Virus record (IMG/VR): IMGVR_UViG_3300030061_001157
Location: 1-44,427 of that record
DNA from: a virus
DNA length: 44,427 nt
Direction: 5' to 3' (one strand)
Shown here one piece after another: positions 1 to 9,852 of the stretch (positions are counted from its first letter, which is position 1; each line of letters opens with the position of its first letter). The notes under the pieces were generated by a model. It did not search any database, was not told the origin of the DNA, and saw nothing but the letters and a program-made list of their open reading frames with translations. The position numbers and the translations under genes are program-made.

Positions 1-3000
1 CATCTACTAGTGTCTCCAGTAGCCTGCTCATAAACCTCATAAGCAGTTTGAGTTTGCGGATTTGTATCAACCAGTTTTGGAATTACAGAGTCCGGTTCAT
101 ACTCAGGGACATTCTTGCGGGAGTAAGCATCCTCCATACCGGGAGGGATCGTAGAGCCTATCTCAGGGTCTCTAGCTACAGCTTGGGCTTCGGGTGAGGC
201 TTTGGTTGAATAGCGAGGAACGGCTCCTGACTTAGCTTCAGCTACGTCCTGAAGGTTCTGCTCAACAGCTTTATCAATTGCGTTCTGAGATATAGGTGAG
301 GGAGGAGGTAGCCTCTCAGAGAGAGGCGCACGAACTAGCTCTTCTACTGTTGGTCTTGCTGTGCTTTCTGGAGTAAATCCGATTCGCGCTGCTGCTTGGG
401 TGTAGGTTTCCCAGAACGGTTTATAAAGCTCACGGTCAAGGGTGTCGAATATACTGGATGATCCGGGGACGCTTCCTTGATCCCTAATTTGCCTAATGTT
501 TTCTGAATAGTTTTTCGATCCAACATAATCGCTCTCCTGATAATATGCTTGAATGTCATATTGTAAACCCGTGTCAAGAGATGTCAACAACTTAGTGCCA
601 AACTCTTCCAGCATATCTTCTGTGTAAGATGCCGCAGTGCTAGGATCAAATGTCCTGCCATCCATAAACACCAACGTGTCTGGCCTGACCGCAGTAAAGT
701 TCATACCATCTGGATCTTTCTCAGGGTTAGCTGTAGTCGATATAGCCTCTAGCTCTGCACGAGTGAAGGCAGAACCATCAGGCTTTCTGACAGCCATACC
801 GACCTGACTACCTGTTTTATATGCTGGCTTAACGGCAATCGCTGCATCTTGAAGAAGAGCATCACCCAATATACTAGTGGCAAGCAAAGCCTGTGGCTTA
901 CTGCCACCTAAAAGTTTGATCTGGAATGAAGGCTCAAGACCTTCAAAAGTTCCAGCAGTAAGTTCTATCTTGTGAGCTATGCCTAACCTTTTGAGGAAAG
1001 GTATCTCTCCATCCTTGTTAGTAATTGCATTTAGTGCCTGCTCGTGAAAGTCAAACATCTCATCTATCGTGACAGTGTCAGGAAAACCATAACCTCTGGC
1101 ATTGCCCGGATTAGCAGACACAGTGACTAGCGGCGCTCTAGCTTCAGCAAGAGCTTCAAGCTCAGGCATATTAATAAAGTTTGTGTAGGCGTTCTGCTTT
1201 ACCTTGACAGCATTGCGTGGCCTAACTCCCTTCCTGAGAGCGGGAGTAACTGATACGTTTCTATCGAACGCGCCGTCAGCAATCTGCTCTTCTATGACGT
1301 TGATCTCTTTTGCAGAATTTTTCTTAGCAGATTCCCAAGTACCAGCTCCTTCCTTTTTGTCCGGCTTTGGACTGAGGTTACTCTTGGCATAAAACCAGAG
1401 AGCAGCCTGCGCCTGATTAGGTGTGATATTGAATTCTTCTGCCAGATATGAAGTAAGATACTGAGCATATCTGTACTGCAAATCTCCGGGGATCATAGCG
1501 GTATCAACAAGGTTTCCAGTTTTCTTGTCGTAACCTTTCCTTCTGAATCCAAAAACCCTAGCCATATGAACATCTTGCACAGAGAAAGGATTAAACTTGT
1601 TCCTAGCCCTGTCCTGAATCAATTGCATATAGGTGCTAGTCTTTAAACCCGCATCGGCAAAACCTTCCTTGTACATTCTAGTAATTCGTTTTATCTGATC
1701 GCCAGTAATCTTTAGCTTCTGGCCTCCGGGCCTTGTCCCTTCAGACACTTCCTCCATAAACTTAGATGTCTGCTCAACAGGATCAATCCGTCTAGCAACA
1801 GACATAATGTGAAGTGTATCGGCTAGGTTTTGTTCGGCAGAGTTCTGCTGAGAGGTTATGCCAAAGATTACAGAGGCTTCTTCTATGTTAGCAGGGCCAA
1901 CAATATCAAGAAGACCAGAACCAAACTGGTCATACCATTGCAGATTCTCAGAACCTTTAAGTCCCTCTCTCATGTATTGACGTAATTCATCCAGAGAGAT
2001 AGCCCTTACCTCGCTATCCCTTTCATTGTCAGGAATTTTGTCACCTTTCTTATTAACCTTGCTGCGCTTTCTGGGAGCGCCGGGAACCTCAGCAAGCTGC
2101 TCAGAGGTAGGGCTACCACCAGTGGCAGAAATAAGCGCATACAATCCTCTCTCTACATCACCAATAGGCAAGACAGGAACATCCGACTCAACAGGAGGAA
2201 CAGTGACCGGAGTGCGAGAGAAGGCGAAGTCTTCCTGACTAGCTCTTATTGATTCACCAGTTGGGCTGACGTTAGCGTTCTGAGCCAGAACCAATGGGCC
2301 TATTTGTATAACCCTATCAGCGGCAACAATTGGTTCGCCGTTAGCCCTGTCGTAGAAATAAGCATGACGCTCAGGATCATAGCCAACCTGTTTCCAGTTT
2401 GTTGGCTTACCTTCCTTCATGTCTTTGAGTATTGCTCTCGATTCTTTAAGCAGAGAGGCATAAGTCTTTTTTGTTTCGGGCCTACCCTCTATGGTGGCAA
2501 AGGTATTTTTTGTAGCAGCGCCAGTCGCTACTCCGCTTGCTACTTTTCTTCCAAAGTCAGACTCTCTTCCAGTACCGAAAGAAACATCATTGACTGACAT
2601 AGCCAACTCATATCCTATAGGCGTACCAGCCTGCCCTTGAAACGCCCCTCTTCCTTCTCTAAGACGAGCAGCTCTTGGCTTATGTGCGGTAACAACCCAA
2701 GCGCCATCTCTAAGATAAGCTGGAATATCTAAACGTAGAGCTATGTACTCAAGATTTTCGTCTTCAATAGTTCTTCTGGTCTTACCAAACATTGATTTCT
2801 TGCTGTCATCAAGAGCATCTACTGCTCTCTTTTTTGTGGTAAGCAAGTTGTCCGGCAATGATTGATAAGAAGTGACAGGCTTAAACTTATTAACAACTGC
2901 ATTGCGTTGCTTTCTAGTTATCAATCCGTCTTTCAAAAGTATGGTAGAGACAGCTATCTCTGGTATCTTTAACGATACATCTTTGTGACTAAGCGCCTCT

Positions 3001-6000
3001 CTCTGAGAAAGCTCATCTCTTCTTAATGTCTTGAAAGATTTATCAAAAGTATCTCTCGGTCTTAGCTTGCCCTTTTGCTCTGGAACAGAGGCTCTGAAAT
3101 CAAGGACAGCTTTCTTAGCCTGAGCCTCCGTGACAGGGGGCTTACGTCCACGCCTTCTATTGACTTCGGGCAGCACTGCACTAACCACGCTATCTATTTG
3201 ATCAGAAAGATTAAGCCTTGCATGAGCTTGATCAGCCTGCTCTGCAACCGCTTGTATCTGACCCACCTCAAGGAAGTCACCAGACGGACGAGCTGCTCCT
3301 CTCATTACCCTAATCTGGTCATCTGATAACTGAGACTCCAAAGCCACTATATTTGGATCTGCACTAGCCTTCATCTCTGACCTTATGCGGGGTATATCTA
3401 TAGCACTTCTTTCTCTGGCTGCACCTCTGGGTGTAGTTCTGTTTCGCGGAAGAATGCCACGATCTGGGGCAACGCCTCGCGCAGCCTCTGTAGCTCTCAG
3501 AGTTCTAACTTCATCTCTGTCTCTTGCTCCAATTGTTCCCGACTCAATATCGCCAATCAATGAATCAAAGCTTGTATACCCTGTACCGCGCAAGAAACTT
3601 AGCATTGACTCAAAGAATGTCTTGATTCTCTGTATCAGAGTTCTTGGCTTGCCAGTAAATTTGTTTCTGCCGTCACGAATTAGTTCAGCTACCGCCTCTT
3701 CCATCTGGTACACGGGAGTCAGGTCACTGTATGTAGTCTGAGCAGCGTCAAGATAAGTTTGACCAAGCGAATTTTTCTTAGTTCTAGCAAGCCTTTCTAG
3801 GCTAGACCATTCATTCGCTGTCCAGAGATCAAGCATACGCATAGCGTGTACCGACTCGTGGTTAAGGAGAGACTTGGCAGTCTCAAACAGTTGCTCTGGA
3901 GTAGCACCCTCATCAGATAATTTTTGCAACCTGTCAACGCCAAAGAATACTTCGTTTAAGTTCCTTGAGTAGAGAGCTTGCTCTTGCTCAGAAATTTCAT
4001 CAGCAACAAAATTACCCTCTTGATCAAGAGTTGTAGCACCCTGATCTCTGCCGGGATCAAACCTTCTTACCCCTAAGACAAGGTTGCCATCAGCATCCCT
4101 GACAACATTAGTTAAGGCATGAAGAACACTGACCCTTACGTCACCAAGGTTAAGCTTATCCATCTCCTCCGAAAGCTGCTTCTCAAGCTGCTGTGTAATC
4201 TCCTCACTGGCGCTTGGCAATCTGCGCTCAACAGGAATGACAGTCTCTTCAGTAACCTCTACAGACTCTACGCCCTGAGCATTAAGATCAGCAGTGATTT
4301 GCTCTATCTTCTTGTCAAAGCGAGGATCAGTTTCACTAATGCCAATAGCCTCGGCTAACAACTCATTAGTGTAGTCTGGGTTCTGTCCAATATATTGAGA
4401 AGCCAGACGGAACTGCTCACTGGTATATATCTTAGGAGTAAATACAGGAAGACTAGTGGATACTTCAAAGCGCGGAAGGGATCTTAACTTAAGGTAAAAC
4501 AGTTTCATCTCAGCGCGAGACATCTTGTCCACGCCAGATTTACCTGTAAATGACTGGGCTAGAGCTTTTATCTGAGGAGAGTTAAGCTCGTCAGTTACGT
4601 TCTTAGCTTCCAATAATCTCTTGATTTCTTCACGCCCGTAAGTTCTATCCTGAAATACAAGTTTATCTACAGCTCTTCCTGCCTTAGTGTTTAAACCAGC
4701 AGCTACAGCCTGAGCTTGTTGCTCTGTCTGCATTCTTGTAGTTCTACCTAGTCCTTTCTTTTCCCTACGCTCTACTAGCGTGGTAGGTCTTTGTGTGATA
4801 ATTTCACCAGCAGAGCTAACGACTACGGGCTTGCCCTTCTTATCTTTATCAACACGATAAGTCTCTGTCTCTATCGTTGCGTCTTCTCTAACATCAGCAA
4901 GATTAGCAACATCATCACCCAGTTCTTTCTTAGCTTCTTCAAAAGTAAAGACATCAGTCTCTGACTGACCACTGCCAAGCCTGCTCCAGTTAGCTCGTTG
5001 TGATGCAGTCATAAGACTCATAGGGTTTACAGGTGCTTTACCCCTTGCAGCCAAGTTACTGATTCTTCTCGCCGCATCAATAGAGGTTTCCTGCTCATTA
5101 AACCCCTGATCAATAGTCGTGCCTGCCGCCATATTTAGGGCGTTAGACGTAACAGTATTGTTCTCTGGGTTTAGGGCAGAGTTGCCCCAGAAGGAAAGGG
5201 TTTGGAATGTAGGTTGGTCATAAGCCTGCGGCGAGGTATCAACGATATCTGACACGGAATTGGTGACAGCTCTATTGATAAGCTGATCATTGAGAGCGCC
5301 AGCAAAGACTGCTGCCTGCTCGTAATTTTGAAATGTCTTGCCGTATATCCTGCCATCAGAGTCAGTCGCTACAAATGCAGGGACTTGTTCTTCTCTTTGA
5401 ATAGTCTCGCCAGCCTGATTGGTTACAGTTCTGGTAACTGTCTCTGTTGTTTCCTGAACACCAAAGCTTGTGGTCAATGGGAAGTTCTGGCCCATATCCC
5501 TAGCTACTTTTCGTGCATAGGAAGGCATACCCTGAACGTCATCTTGGTCAGGCATTATGACTTGAGGTTCAAGGACTTCTTCACGACCTATGTTGCTAAC
5601 AAGTTCAGCTTGATCTTGTGCGGCTTGCGCGTTGGCCTCTCGTAGCTTTGTCTCATACTCTCTTTCGGTCTCACTGGAGACTCCTCTACGCCTGCCAGCA
5701 GCAGCGTTAAGAACTAGGTCAGATACAAAGCCAACAGCACCGCCTACAGTAAAGTCATCGTACAAAGACTCGCCAATTGGCAACTCTTCGTTATATATAT
5801 TCTTTTCAATCAAGTCCTGAGACAAGCCAGCAACAGCTTCTTGCACAGCTTCAACACCGCCAGTACCAAGAGCAGACTTGACTCGACTCCCGATAGTGGT
5901 AAGCACATCATCATTAACAAGATTTTTGTCTAGCTTTCTGAATAACCTTTCGACAGGAGCTAGTTCTGATAGACCAACAATAGAAGCTAAGGCAATAGCT

Positions 6001-6629
6001 GAATCTTCTTGGGCCTGACTTATCTCAATGCCAGAATCTTTAGCCATCTGGATTCTTTGTGCCTGCTCTCCAGCACCAGTTCCTGTAGCGAGAGTTGCAA
6101 CAGTCGCAGCCTCTGCTCCACTTTTAGCTCCGACTAGCTTAGTTAAACCAGTGGTTGCTTTTCCTCCATAACCAGCCAAACGAAAGGCCGCGCCGGGAGT
6201 GAGGAACGTGGCAAACGAACCTAAGCCCTCACCAAACTTGGTAGTCCACAAATCTTGATAGGCTTTGTCAGCGCCTAGTGTAGAGTTGATGGCCTCTTTA
6301 GCCTGCCTAGCTCCATAGACAAGAGCGTTCTCGTCCCCGGAATCTATGAGACCTTCAAGACCTATAGCGTTAGTGGCAGCATCAGAGAGTTCAGCAAGAC
6401 CTTCTGCTGCCGTGAGGAAGCCAGAAGCAAACCCTCTAGGCACAGCCTTAGCTGTCTCAAACATCCTTCCTGTTAGGGTGATGTTCTCTTCTTCTGGGCG
6501 CTTAGAAATAGATGGGTCTTGCCCATACATAGTCGCAGCATATTGAAGAATAGCCTGATCACTGGCTCCTTCAGGATGGTTTACACTTATCACACCGCCA
6601 TCAGGTGCGTTAACACTTGTAGTAGGCAT
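1..6629 (-). CDS. giant virion 'polyvalent' protein with zincin motif (partial, runs off left edge)
   Basis: An unbroken reading frame starts at ATG 6629 and is still open at base 1, giving at least 2209 codons. Its ATG overlaps the stop of the upstream gene (TAATG). Residues about 50-310 are Ala/Gly-rich with several weakly hydrophobic stretches, which suits a segment that could enter a membrane. A zinc-metallopeptidase motif HESVH lies at residues 924-928 (bases 3860-3846), followed by an E-E-x-x-x-E cluster at 977-982 that could supply the third ligand, as in gluzincins. Residues about 1570-1750 (FGITSQQNSAEQNL, then QAQAALWFYAKS) resemble, from memory, a segment that recurs in other giant phage proteins. 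Size, position after the tail genes and the zincin fit the large 'polyvalent' proteins thought to be packaged and ejected with phage DNA. That role is inference. I see no RNA-polymerase motif, but the C-terminus is missing. Confidence 0.88.
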   Translation of the reverse strand, partial: MPTTSVNAPDGGVISVNHPEGASDQAILQYAATMYGQDPSISKRPEEENITLTGRMFETAKAVPRGFASGFLTAAEGLAELSDAATNAIGLEGLIDSGDENALVYGARQAKEAINSTLGADKAYQDLWTTKFGEGLGSFATFLTPGAAFRLAGYGGKATTGLTKLVGAKSGAEAATVATLATGTGAGEQAQRIQMAKDSGIEISQAQEDSAIALASIVGLSELAPVERLFRKLDKNLVNDDVLTTIGSRVKSALGTGGVEAVQEAVAGLSQDLIEKNIYNEELPIGESLYDDFTVGGAVGFVSDLVLNAAAGRRRGVSSETEREYETKLREANAQAAQDQAELVSNIGREEVLEPQVIMPDQDDVQGMPSYARKVARDMGQNFPLTTSFGVQETTETVTRTVTNQAGETIQREEQVPAFVATDSDGRIYGKTFQNYEQAAVFAGALNDQLINRAVTNSVSDIVDTSPQAYDQPTFQTLSFWGNSALNPENNTVTSNALNMAAGTTIDQGFNEQETSIDAARRISNLAARGKAPVNPMSLMTASQRANWSRLGSGQSETDVFTFEEAKKELGDDVANLADVREDATIETETYRVDKDKKGKPVVVSSAGEIITQRPTTLVERREKKGLGRTTRMQTEQQAQAVAAGLNTKAGRAVDKLVFQDRTYGREEIKRLLEAKNVTDELNSPQIKALAQSFTGKSGVDKMSRAEMKLFYLKLRSLPRFEVSTSLPVFTPKIYTSEQFRLASQYIGQNPDYTNELLAEAIGISETDPRFDKKIEQITADLNAQGVESVEVTEETVIPVERRLPSASEEITQQLEKQLSEEMDKLNLGDVRVSVLHALTNVVRDADGNLVLGVRRFDPGRDQGATTLDQEGNFVADEISEQEQALYSRNLNEVFFGVDRLQKLSDEGATPEQLFETAKSLLNHESVHAMRMLDLWTANEWSSLERLARTKKNSLGQTYLDAAQTTYSDLTPVYQMEEAVAELIRDGRNKFTGKPRTLIQRIKTFFESMLSFLRGTGYTSFDSLIGDIESGTIGARDRDEVRTLRATEAARGVAPDRGILPRNRTTPRGAARERSAIDIPRIRSEMKASADPNIVALESQLSDDQIRVMRGAARPSGDFLEVGQIQAVAEQADQAHARLNLSDQIDSVVSAVLPEVNRRRGRKPPVTEAQAKKAVLDFRASVPEQKGKLRPRDTFDKSFKTLRRDELSQREALSHKDVSLKIPEIAVSTILLKDGLITRKQRNAVVNKFKPVTSYQSLPDNLLTTKKRAVDALDDSKKSMFGKTRRTIEDENLEYIALRLDIPAYLRDGAWVVTAHKPRAARLREGRGAFQGQAGTPIGYELAMSVNDVSFGTGRESDFGRKVASGVATGAATKNTFATIEGRPETKKTYASLLKESRAILKDMKEGKPTNWKQVGYDPERHAYFYDRANGEPIVAADRVIQIGPLVLAQNANVSPTGESIRASQEDFAFSRTPVTVPPVESDVPVLPIGDVERGLYALISATGGSPTSEQLAEVPGAPRKRSKVNKKGDKIPDNERDSEVRAISLDELRQYMREGLKGSENLQWYDQFGSGLLDIVGPANIEEASVIFGITSQQNSAEQNLADTLHIMSVARRIDPVEQTSKFMEEVSEGTRPGGQKLKITGDQIKRITRMYKEGFADAGLKTSTYMQLIQDRARNKFNPFSVQDVHMARVFGFRRKGYDKKTGNLVDTAMIPGDLQYRYAQYLTSYLAEEFNITPNQAQAALWFYAKSNLSPKPDKKEGAGTWESAKKNSAKEINVIEEQIADGAFDRNVSVTPALRKGVRPRNAVKVKQNAYTNFINMPELEALAEARAPLVTVSANPGNARGYGFPDTVTIDEMFDFHEQALNAITNKDGEIPFLKRLGIAHKIELTAGTFEGLEPSFQIKLLGGSKPQALLATSILGDALLQDAAIAVKPAYKTGSQVGMAVRKPDGSAFTRAELEAISTTANPEKDPDGMNFTAVRPDTLVFMDGRTFDPSTAASYTEDMLEEFGTKLLTSLDTGLQYDIQAYYQESDYVGSKNYSENIRQIRDQGSVPGSSSIFDTLDRELYKPFWETYTQAAARIGFTPESTARPTVEELVRAPLSERLPPPSPISQNAIDKAVEQNLQDVAEAKSGAVPRYSTKASPEAQAVARDPEIGSTIPPGMEDAYSRKNVPEYEPDSVIPKLVDTNPQTQTAYEVYEQATGDTSR

Positions 6630-8362
6630 TAGTTAATACTGAACCCTGAAGTATCAATAAGCTCATCAACCGCAGACTGATTAGGCGCAGTGACATTAGA
6701 ACTTGGAAGCCCTAATTGTGCTTCAAGAAGACTTCTATAGCCATCAACAAGTTTGGTTATAGCCTGTGGATCTTGAATTCCTACGACAGAAGCTTCTAAA
6801 GTATCTCTCTGCGCCTTCACAAGCTCTTCAATATAACTTCTTATAGATCTTCTTTCCCTGCCTTTCTCTTCTCTCCTCATCTCAATGATGCGATTAGCGT
6901 CATTAACGATATCTGCCTCGTTTTTCATGAGAGTGGCAATGGTAGTGACATCCTCTCTTGCTCCAGAGATCTGATCCATCAATTGTTGTCTAGATACTGT
7001 GTAGTTCTGGAATTCAACAGTGTTTCTGAGCGCCTCTTGATCAGCCTCAAATTGTGACTCTGCCCTTCGTCCAGCAAGTTCTGCTTCTTCGGCAGATAAA
7101 CCTAGCTGAACCGCCTCTCTTTCAGCAGCAGACTTAACATCTCTCATTCCCTTGCGCTCATCAAACACTCTCTGATCAGCTAGTTGCTTAACTTGTTGAG
7201 CAGCCTTGCCGCCTTCATCTAGACCACCACTAAGATCTCCGCCAGCCACACCAGCACCAAAGCTCATAAGGAAAGCACCAAGAGCATCACTCTTGGACTT
7301 CTCTTGAAGTTCATCAATTAAGACTTCTCTAGACGCTATGTCCTCTCCTGCAATAGTGGACAATCTATCTATGTAAGACTGCCTATCTATGTCATCAGGA
7401 ATGAAACTGCGTTCTGTAAAAGTTGATTGATAAGGATCAAGTTCATTAATTTGACCTCTTAATGTTGCAATGTCTTCCCTTCCTGACTTAGTTAAATCCA
7501 TAATCCCTTCCCTATAACTTCCAAGTGCTAGTTGATCTGGATCTAGGACGGGGTCTAGCGACATTCCAAAAGGTAAATCTTTGCTCAAAACTCCGGTAGG
7601 ATCATACTCCGTACCCGGCACAAGATCTAAGCCTGTATAAGCCTCAAGAGAAGCTGCGTCTGCTGACGATAAATTATCTAACGTATCAAGATTTGGTTTC
7701 GTTTCGGGAAGATCAAACTTATTGAGATAATCCTGCGAATAATCAACTCCATATAGTTCATCTCGTGCAATTTTTTCTGCCTGCGCTCTAAGTTCTCGTC
7801 TTTGTTCAGATCTTTCTAATTGATCTCTATAAGTACCTCTACCGCTTGAAATATCCGGCATCGTATCCAGTATCTCTTGGACTCTTCTTTCAAAAACTAA
7901 CGAATCAGAAGGGTTGCGACCCATCTGACCACTAGAGGGAACTCTCATGCCATTACTCATACCCACTATCCCAGCCGGGGCTTGTGAGCGTGGCATAGGG
8001 GGCTGCATAGGAGCTGCCATAGGAGCTTGCATAGGAGGTGGCATAGGAGGCTGCATAGGCATTGGAGCCTGAGCCTGCATAGGAGCTTGAGCTTGCATAG
8101 GGGGAGGAGGAAGCATTGGATTGCCGCCCATCATTCCAGCAACACCTTGACTTGCCTCTGCTACAACCTGTTGAGCAACTGGGACAGTCGGCGCTGAATC
8201 CTGCGTAGCAGCATAGGACTTACGCATCTCATTCCGGCGCTGCAATTCCGAGACAATAAGAAACTGCGGCACACCGCCGCTAGGAAACTGAGCCTCTTTC
8301 ATAAGAGCCTGATCAGGCAAGCCCTTTATTTTATCCTCAACCTCAAGGATGTTATATGTCAT
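6629..8362 (-). CDS. 577-aa putative internal virion protein with Met-Pro-Gln repeats
   Basis: Starts at ATG 8362 behind a good AGGAG site and ends in a TAATG overlap with the giant gene, so the two are probably translated together. Residues about 85-125 are a low-complexity tract of short Met/Pro/Gln/Ala units (PMQAQAPM, PMQPPMPPPM). The central part is acidic and predicted helical. Residues about 360-390 hold a Gly/Ala-rich hydrophobic stretch (FLMSFGAGVAGGDLSGG), and the rest is charged coiled-coil. I recognise no enzyme motif. Its place between tail proteins and the giant protein suggests an internal or ejection protein; the function is unknown. Confidence 0.85.
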   Translation of the reverse strand: MTYNILEVEDKIKGLPDQALMKEAQFPSGGVPQFLIVSELQRRNEMRKSYAATQDSAPTVPVAQQVVAEASQGVAGMMGGNPMLPPPPMQAQAPMQAQAPMPMQPPMPPPMQAPMAAPMQPPMPRSQAPAGIVGMSNGMRVPSSGQMGRNPSDSLVFERRVQEILDTMPDISSGRGTYRDQLERSEQRRELRAQAEKIARDELYGVDYSQDYLNKFDLPETKPNLDTLDNLSSADAASLEAYTGLDLVPGTEYDPTGVLSKDLPFGMSLDPVLDPDQLALGSYREGIMDLTKSGREDIATLRGQINELDPYQSTFTERSFIPDDIDRQSYIDRLSTIAGEDIASREVLIDELQEKSKSDALGAFLMSFGAGVAGGDLSGGLDEGGKAAQQVKQLADQRVFDERKGMRDVKSAAEREAVQLGLSAEEAELAGRRAESQFEADQEALRNTVEFQNYTVSRQQLMDQISGAREDVTTIATLMKNEADIVNDANRIIEMRREEKGRERRSIRSYIEELVKAQRDTLEASVVGIQDPQAITKLVDGYRSLLEAQLGLPSSNVTAPNQSAVDELIDTSGFSIN

Positions 8363-8371
8363 GTCTTTCTC

Positions 8372-9391
8372 CTAACGAGTTGCCCCATATAAGCCAGCAG
8401 CAGCTATACCGCTGCCAAGTAATTGCTGTGCCGTTGTGGGCTGCTGACCATAAAGAACTTGTGTGCTTCCCGGCTGAACAGGCAAGCCTCTAACCAAGTT
8501 ACTGTAAAGGGATAATTGCTCCAGAGGGAACGCTTGCTGACGTAAGAAATCTTGATACCCAGTATCGTAACTCTGTTGCAACAGACCTCTCTGATCCCGA
8601 CCAGCTTTGCCTAACTCAGCAAGTCTTGTGATTTCCATTGCTTGATCTTTAGAGGCAAGGTCGGAAGCCTGTTGTGCAGCTCTCAGACGTTGCTGAAGAT
8701 CCGTTTGAAGTGCGCCATAACCTTGCAAGCCCAACTGCGCGGCAGACTCTCTAGCGCCTCTGTCTGCTTCAAAAGCTCTCTGAGCTGACTCAAATGCTTG
8801 TTGATCGCCCTGAACTTGTATATCAGAAAGTTGTTGTTCTAAATTACGTTCGCGCTCCGACTGCATGATAGCTTCTCGGTATCCACCTAAACCACCAGCT
8901 AAAGCTGCTTGTTGTCCTATGTCTGTACCCTGAATATCAGAAAGTCTCGTTGCCTCACGCTTTGCTATGTCAGTAACCTTCTGCTGATAAGGACTCATAT
9001 AGGTGGTGTAAGTGCTTACATCTCCCAAAGTTCCTAATTGATCTGGTTGGGCTGCACTAATTGTACCCATTAAAGCAGCAGTAATAGGATCTTGTCTGAT
9101 TGCCTCAGCATAAGGATCTTTATAGGCAACATACTGGCTGCCCTGTATGGCAGACTGCATTGCCTCTGGAGTTCCTGTCTGAGCAAGCGCCCCAATTCCC
9201 GACATAGCATCCTGTTCAAATGGAGAGAACTCAGCAAGCCGTTGCTCAGGATAAGGAGTATAGGGTTGTAAAGATTGAAAAGTACCCCTGCCCAGCAGCT
9301 CGTCATAATAGGGAGCTAACTGTTCTGGAATCTCTTGCGTTGTTGTTTGTACGGTATTTGTACCGCCACCTCCGCCACCACCAAAACACAT
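8372..9391 (-). CDS. 339-aa virion-associated protein with poly-Gly N-terminus
   Basis: Starts at ATG 9391 with MCF followed by seven glycines and a Thr-rich stretch. The rest is Gln/Ala-rich and mostly helical (EQQLSDIQVQGDQQAFESAQ), with a Gly/Ala-rich end (LLGSGIAAAGLYGATR). The Cys-Gly start with a Gly run, the Gln-rich helices and the position beside the giant protein match a protein often seen in marine podovirus structural clusters. It is perhaps a tail-tip or internal protein. No catalytic motif is visible and the biochemical role is unknown. The 2-nt gap to the upstream gene implies a shared transcript. Confidence 0.83.
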   Translation of the reverse strand: MCFGGGGGGGTNTVQTTTQEIPEQLAPYYDELLGRGTFQSLQPYTPYPEQRLAEFSPFEQDAMSGIGALAQTGTPEAMQSAIQGSQYVAYKDPYAEAIRQDPITAALMGTISAAQPDQLGTLGDVSTYTTYMSPYQQKVTDIAKREATRLSDIQGTDIGQQAALAGGLGGYREAIMQSERERNLEQQLSDIQVQGDQQAFESAQRAFEADRGARESAAQLGLQGYGALQTDLQQRLRAAQQASDLASKDQAMEITRLAELGKAGRDQRGLLQQSYDTGYQDFLRQQAFPLEQLSLYSNLVRGLPVQPGSTQVLYGQQPTTAQQLLGSGIAAAGLYGATR

Positions 9392-9393
9392 AA

Positions 9394-9852
9394 TTAAACT
9401 CCTGCGGCGAACAATCCGCCAACCGTAATCAATCCAAGTTTGTTCATAATATCAGCCTTAGCAATAGGATCTTCTTTGCTAAAGATACCGATAATCAAAG
9501 GTAACTTTTTTTCTTCAGCAAATTCTTTTGCTTTGTCAATTAACATGCCTGCCACACCGCTTTTTCTATACTCTTGAAGAACATAGAGCCAGCCATCCGC
9601 AATATACTCTGCGTCAGAATACCAAGGAGAGGTTCTGTTCAAGCCAATCGAACCAACAACCTTGCCATCATTATCCTCTACAACAAAAGCAGCCTCTTTA
9701 ATATTGAAGATAACCCAACCAAGAGCTTTCTTAAGATTCAAATTAGAGGCGCTTAGTTTTCCCATCTTATGCTCAGGGACAAAATTTTCTATAAGAAAAT
9801 CAACTACCTTTTTAAAGTCTTCTTCACTAGTTGTAAGTTGTCTTATATGCAC
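9394..9852 (-). CDS. GNAT-family N-acetyltransferase
   Basis: Encodes 152 residues, a normal single-domain GNAT length. The acetyl-CoA-binding motif A is visible as VLQEYRKSGVAGML (residues 91-104), matching the R/Q-x-x-G-x-A/G pyrophosphate loop. It is preceded by the usual beta strands (AAFVVEDNDGKVVGSIGL) and followed by a helix and the strand LPLIIGIF. The start is GTG at 9852, overlapping the upstream stop by one base (TAGTG). The family acetylates amines of small molecules or proteins, using acetyl-CoA in the cytoplasm. The substrate cannot be told here. It sits between two large virion-type genes, so a virion or host protein target is possible. Confidence 0.88.
   Translation of the reverse strand: MHIRQLTTSEEDFKKVVDFLIENFVPEHKMGKLSASNLNLKKALGWVIFNIKEAAFVVEDNDGKVVGSIGLNRTSPWYSDAEYIADGWLYVLQEYRKSGVAGMLIDKAKEFAEEKKLPLIIGIFSKEDPIAKADIMNKLGLITVGGLFAAGV

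Noticed and set aside
344-577. A 77-codon minus-strand frame in the left edge
   Set aside because: It overlaps the giant ORF in another frame and has no supporting signal.
3075-3326. Many plus-strand reading frames of 60-130 codons across 1-39000
   Set aside because: They lie opposite strong minus-strand genes, lack ribosome sites and have no recognisable domains; they are shadows.
1-6629. N4-type virion RNA polymerase
   Set aside because: No polymerase motif was seen in the 2209 visible residues; the missing C-terminal part cannot be judged.
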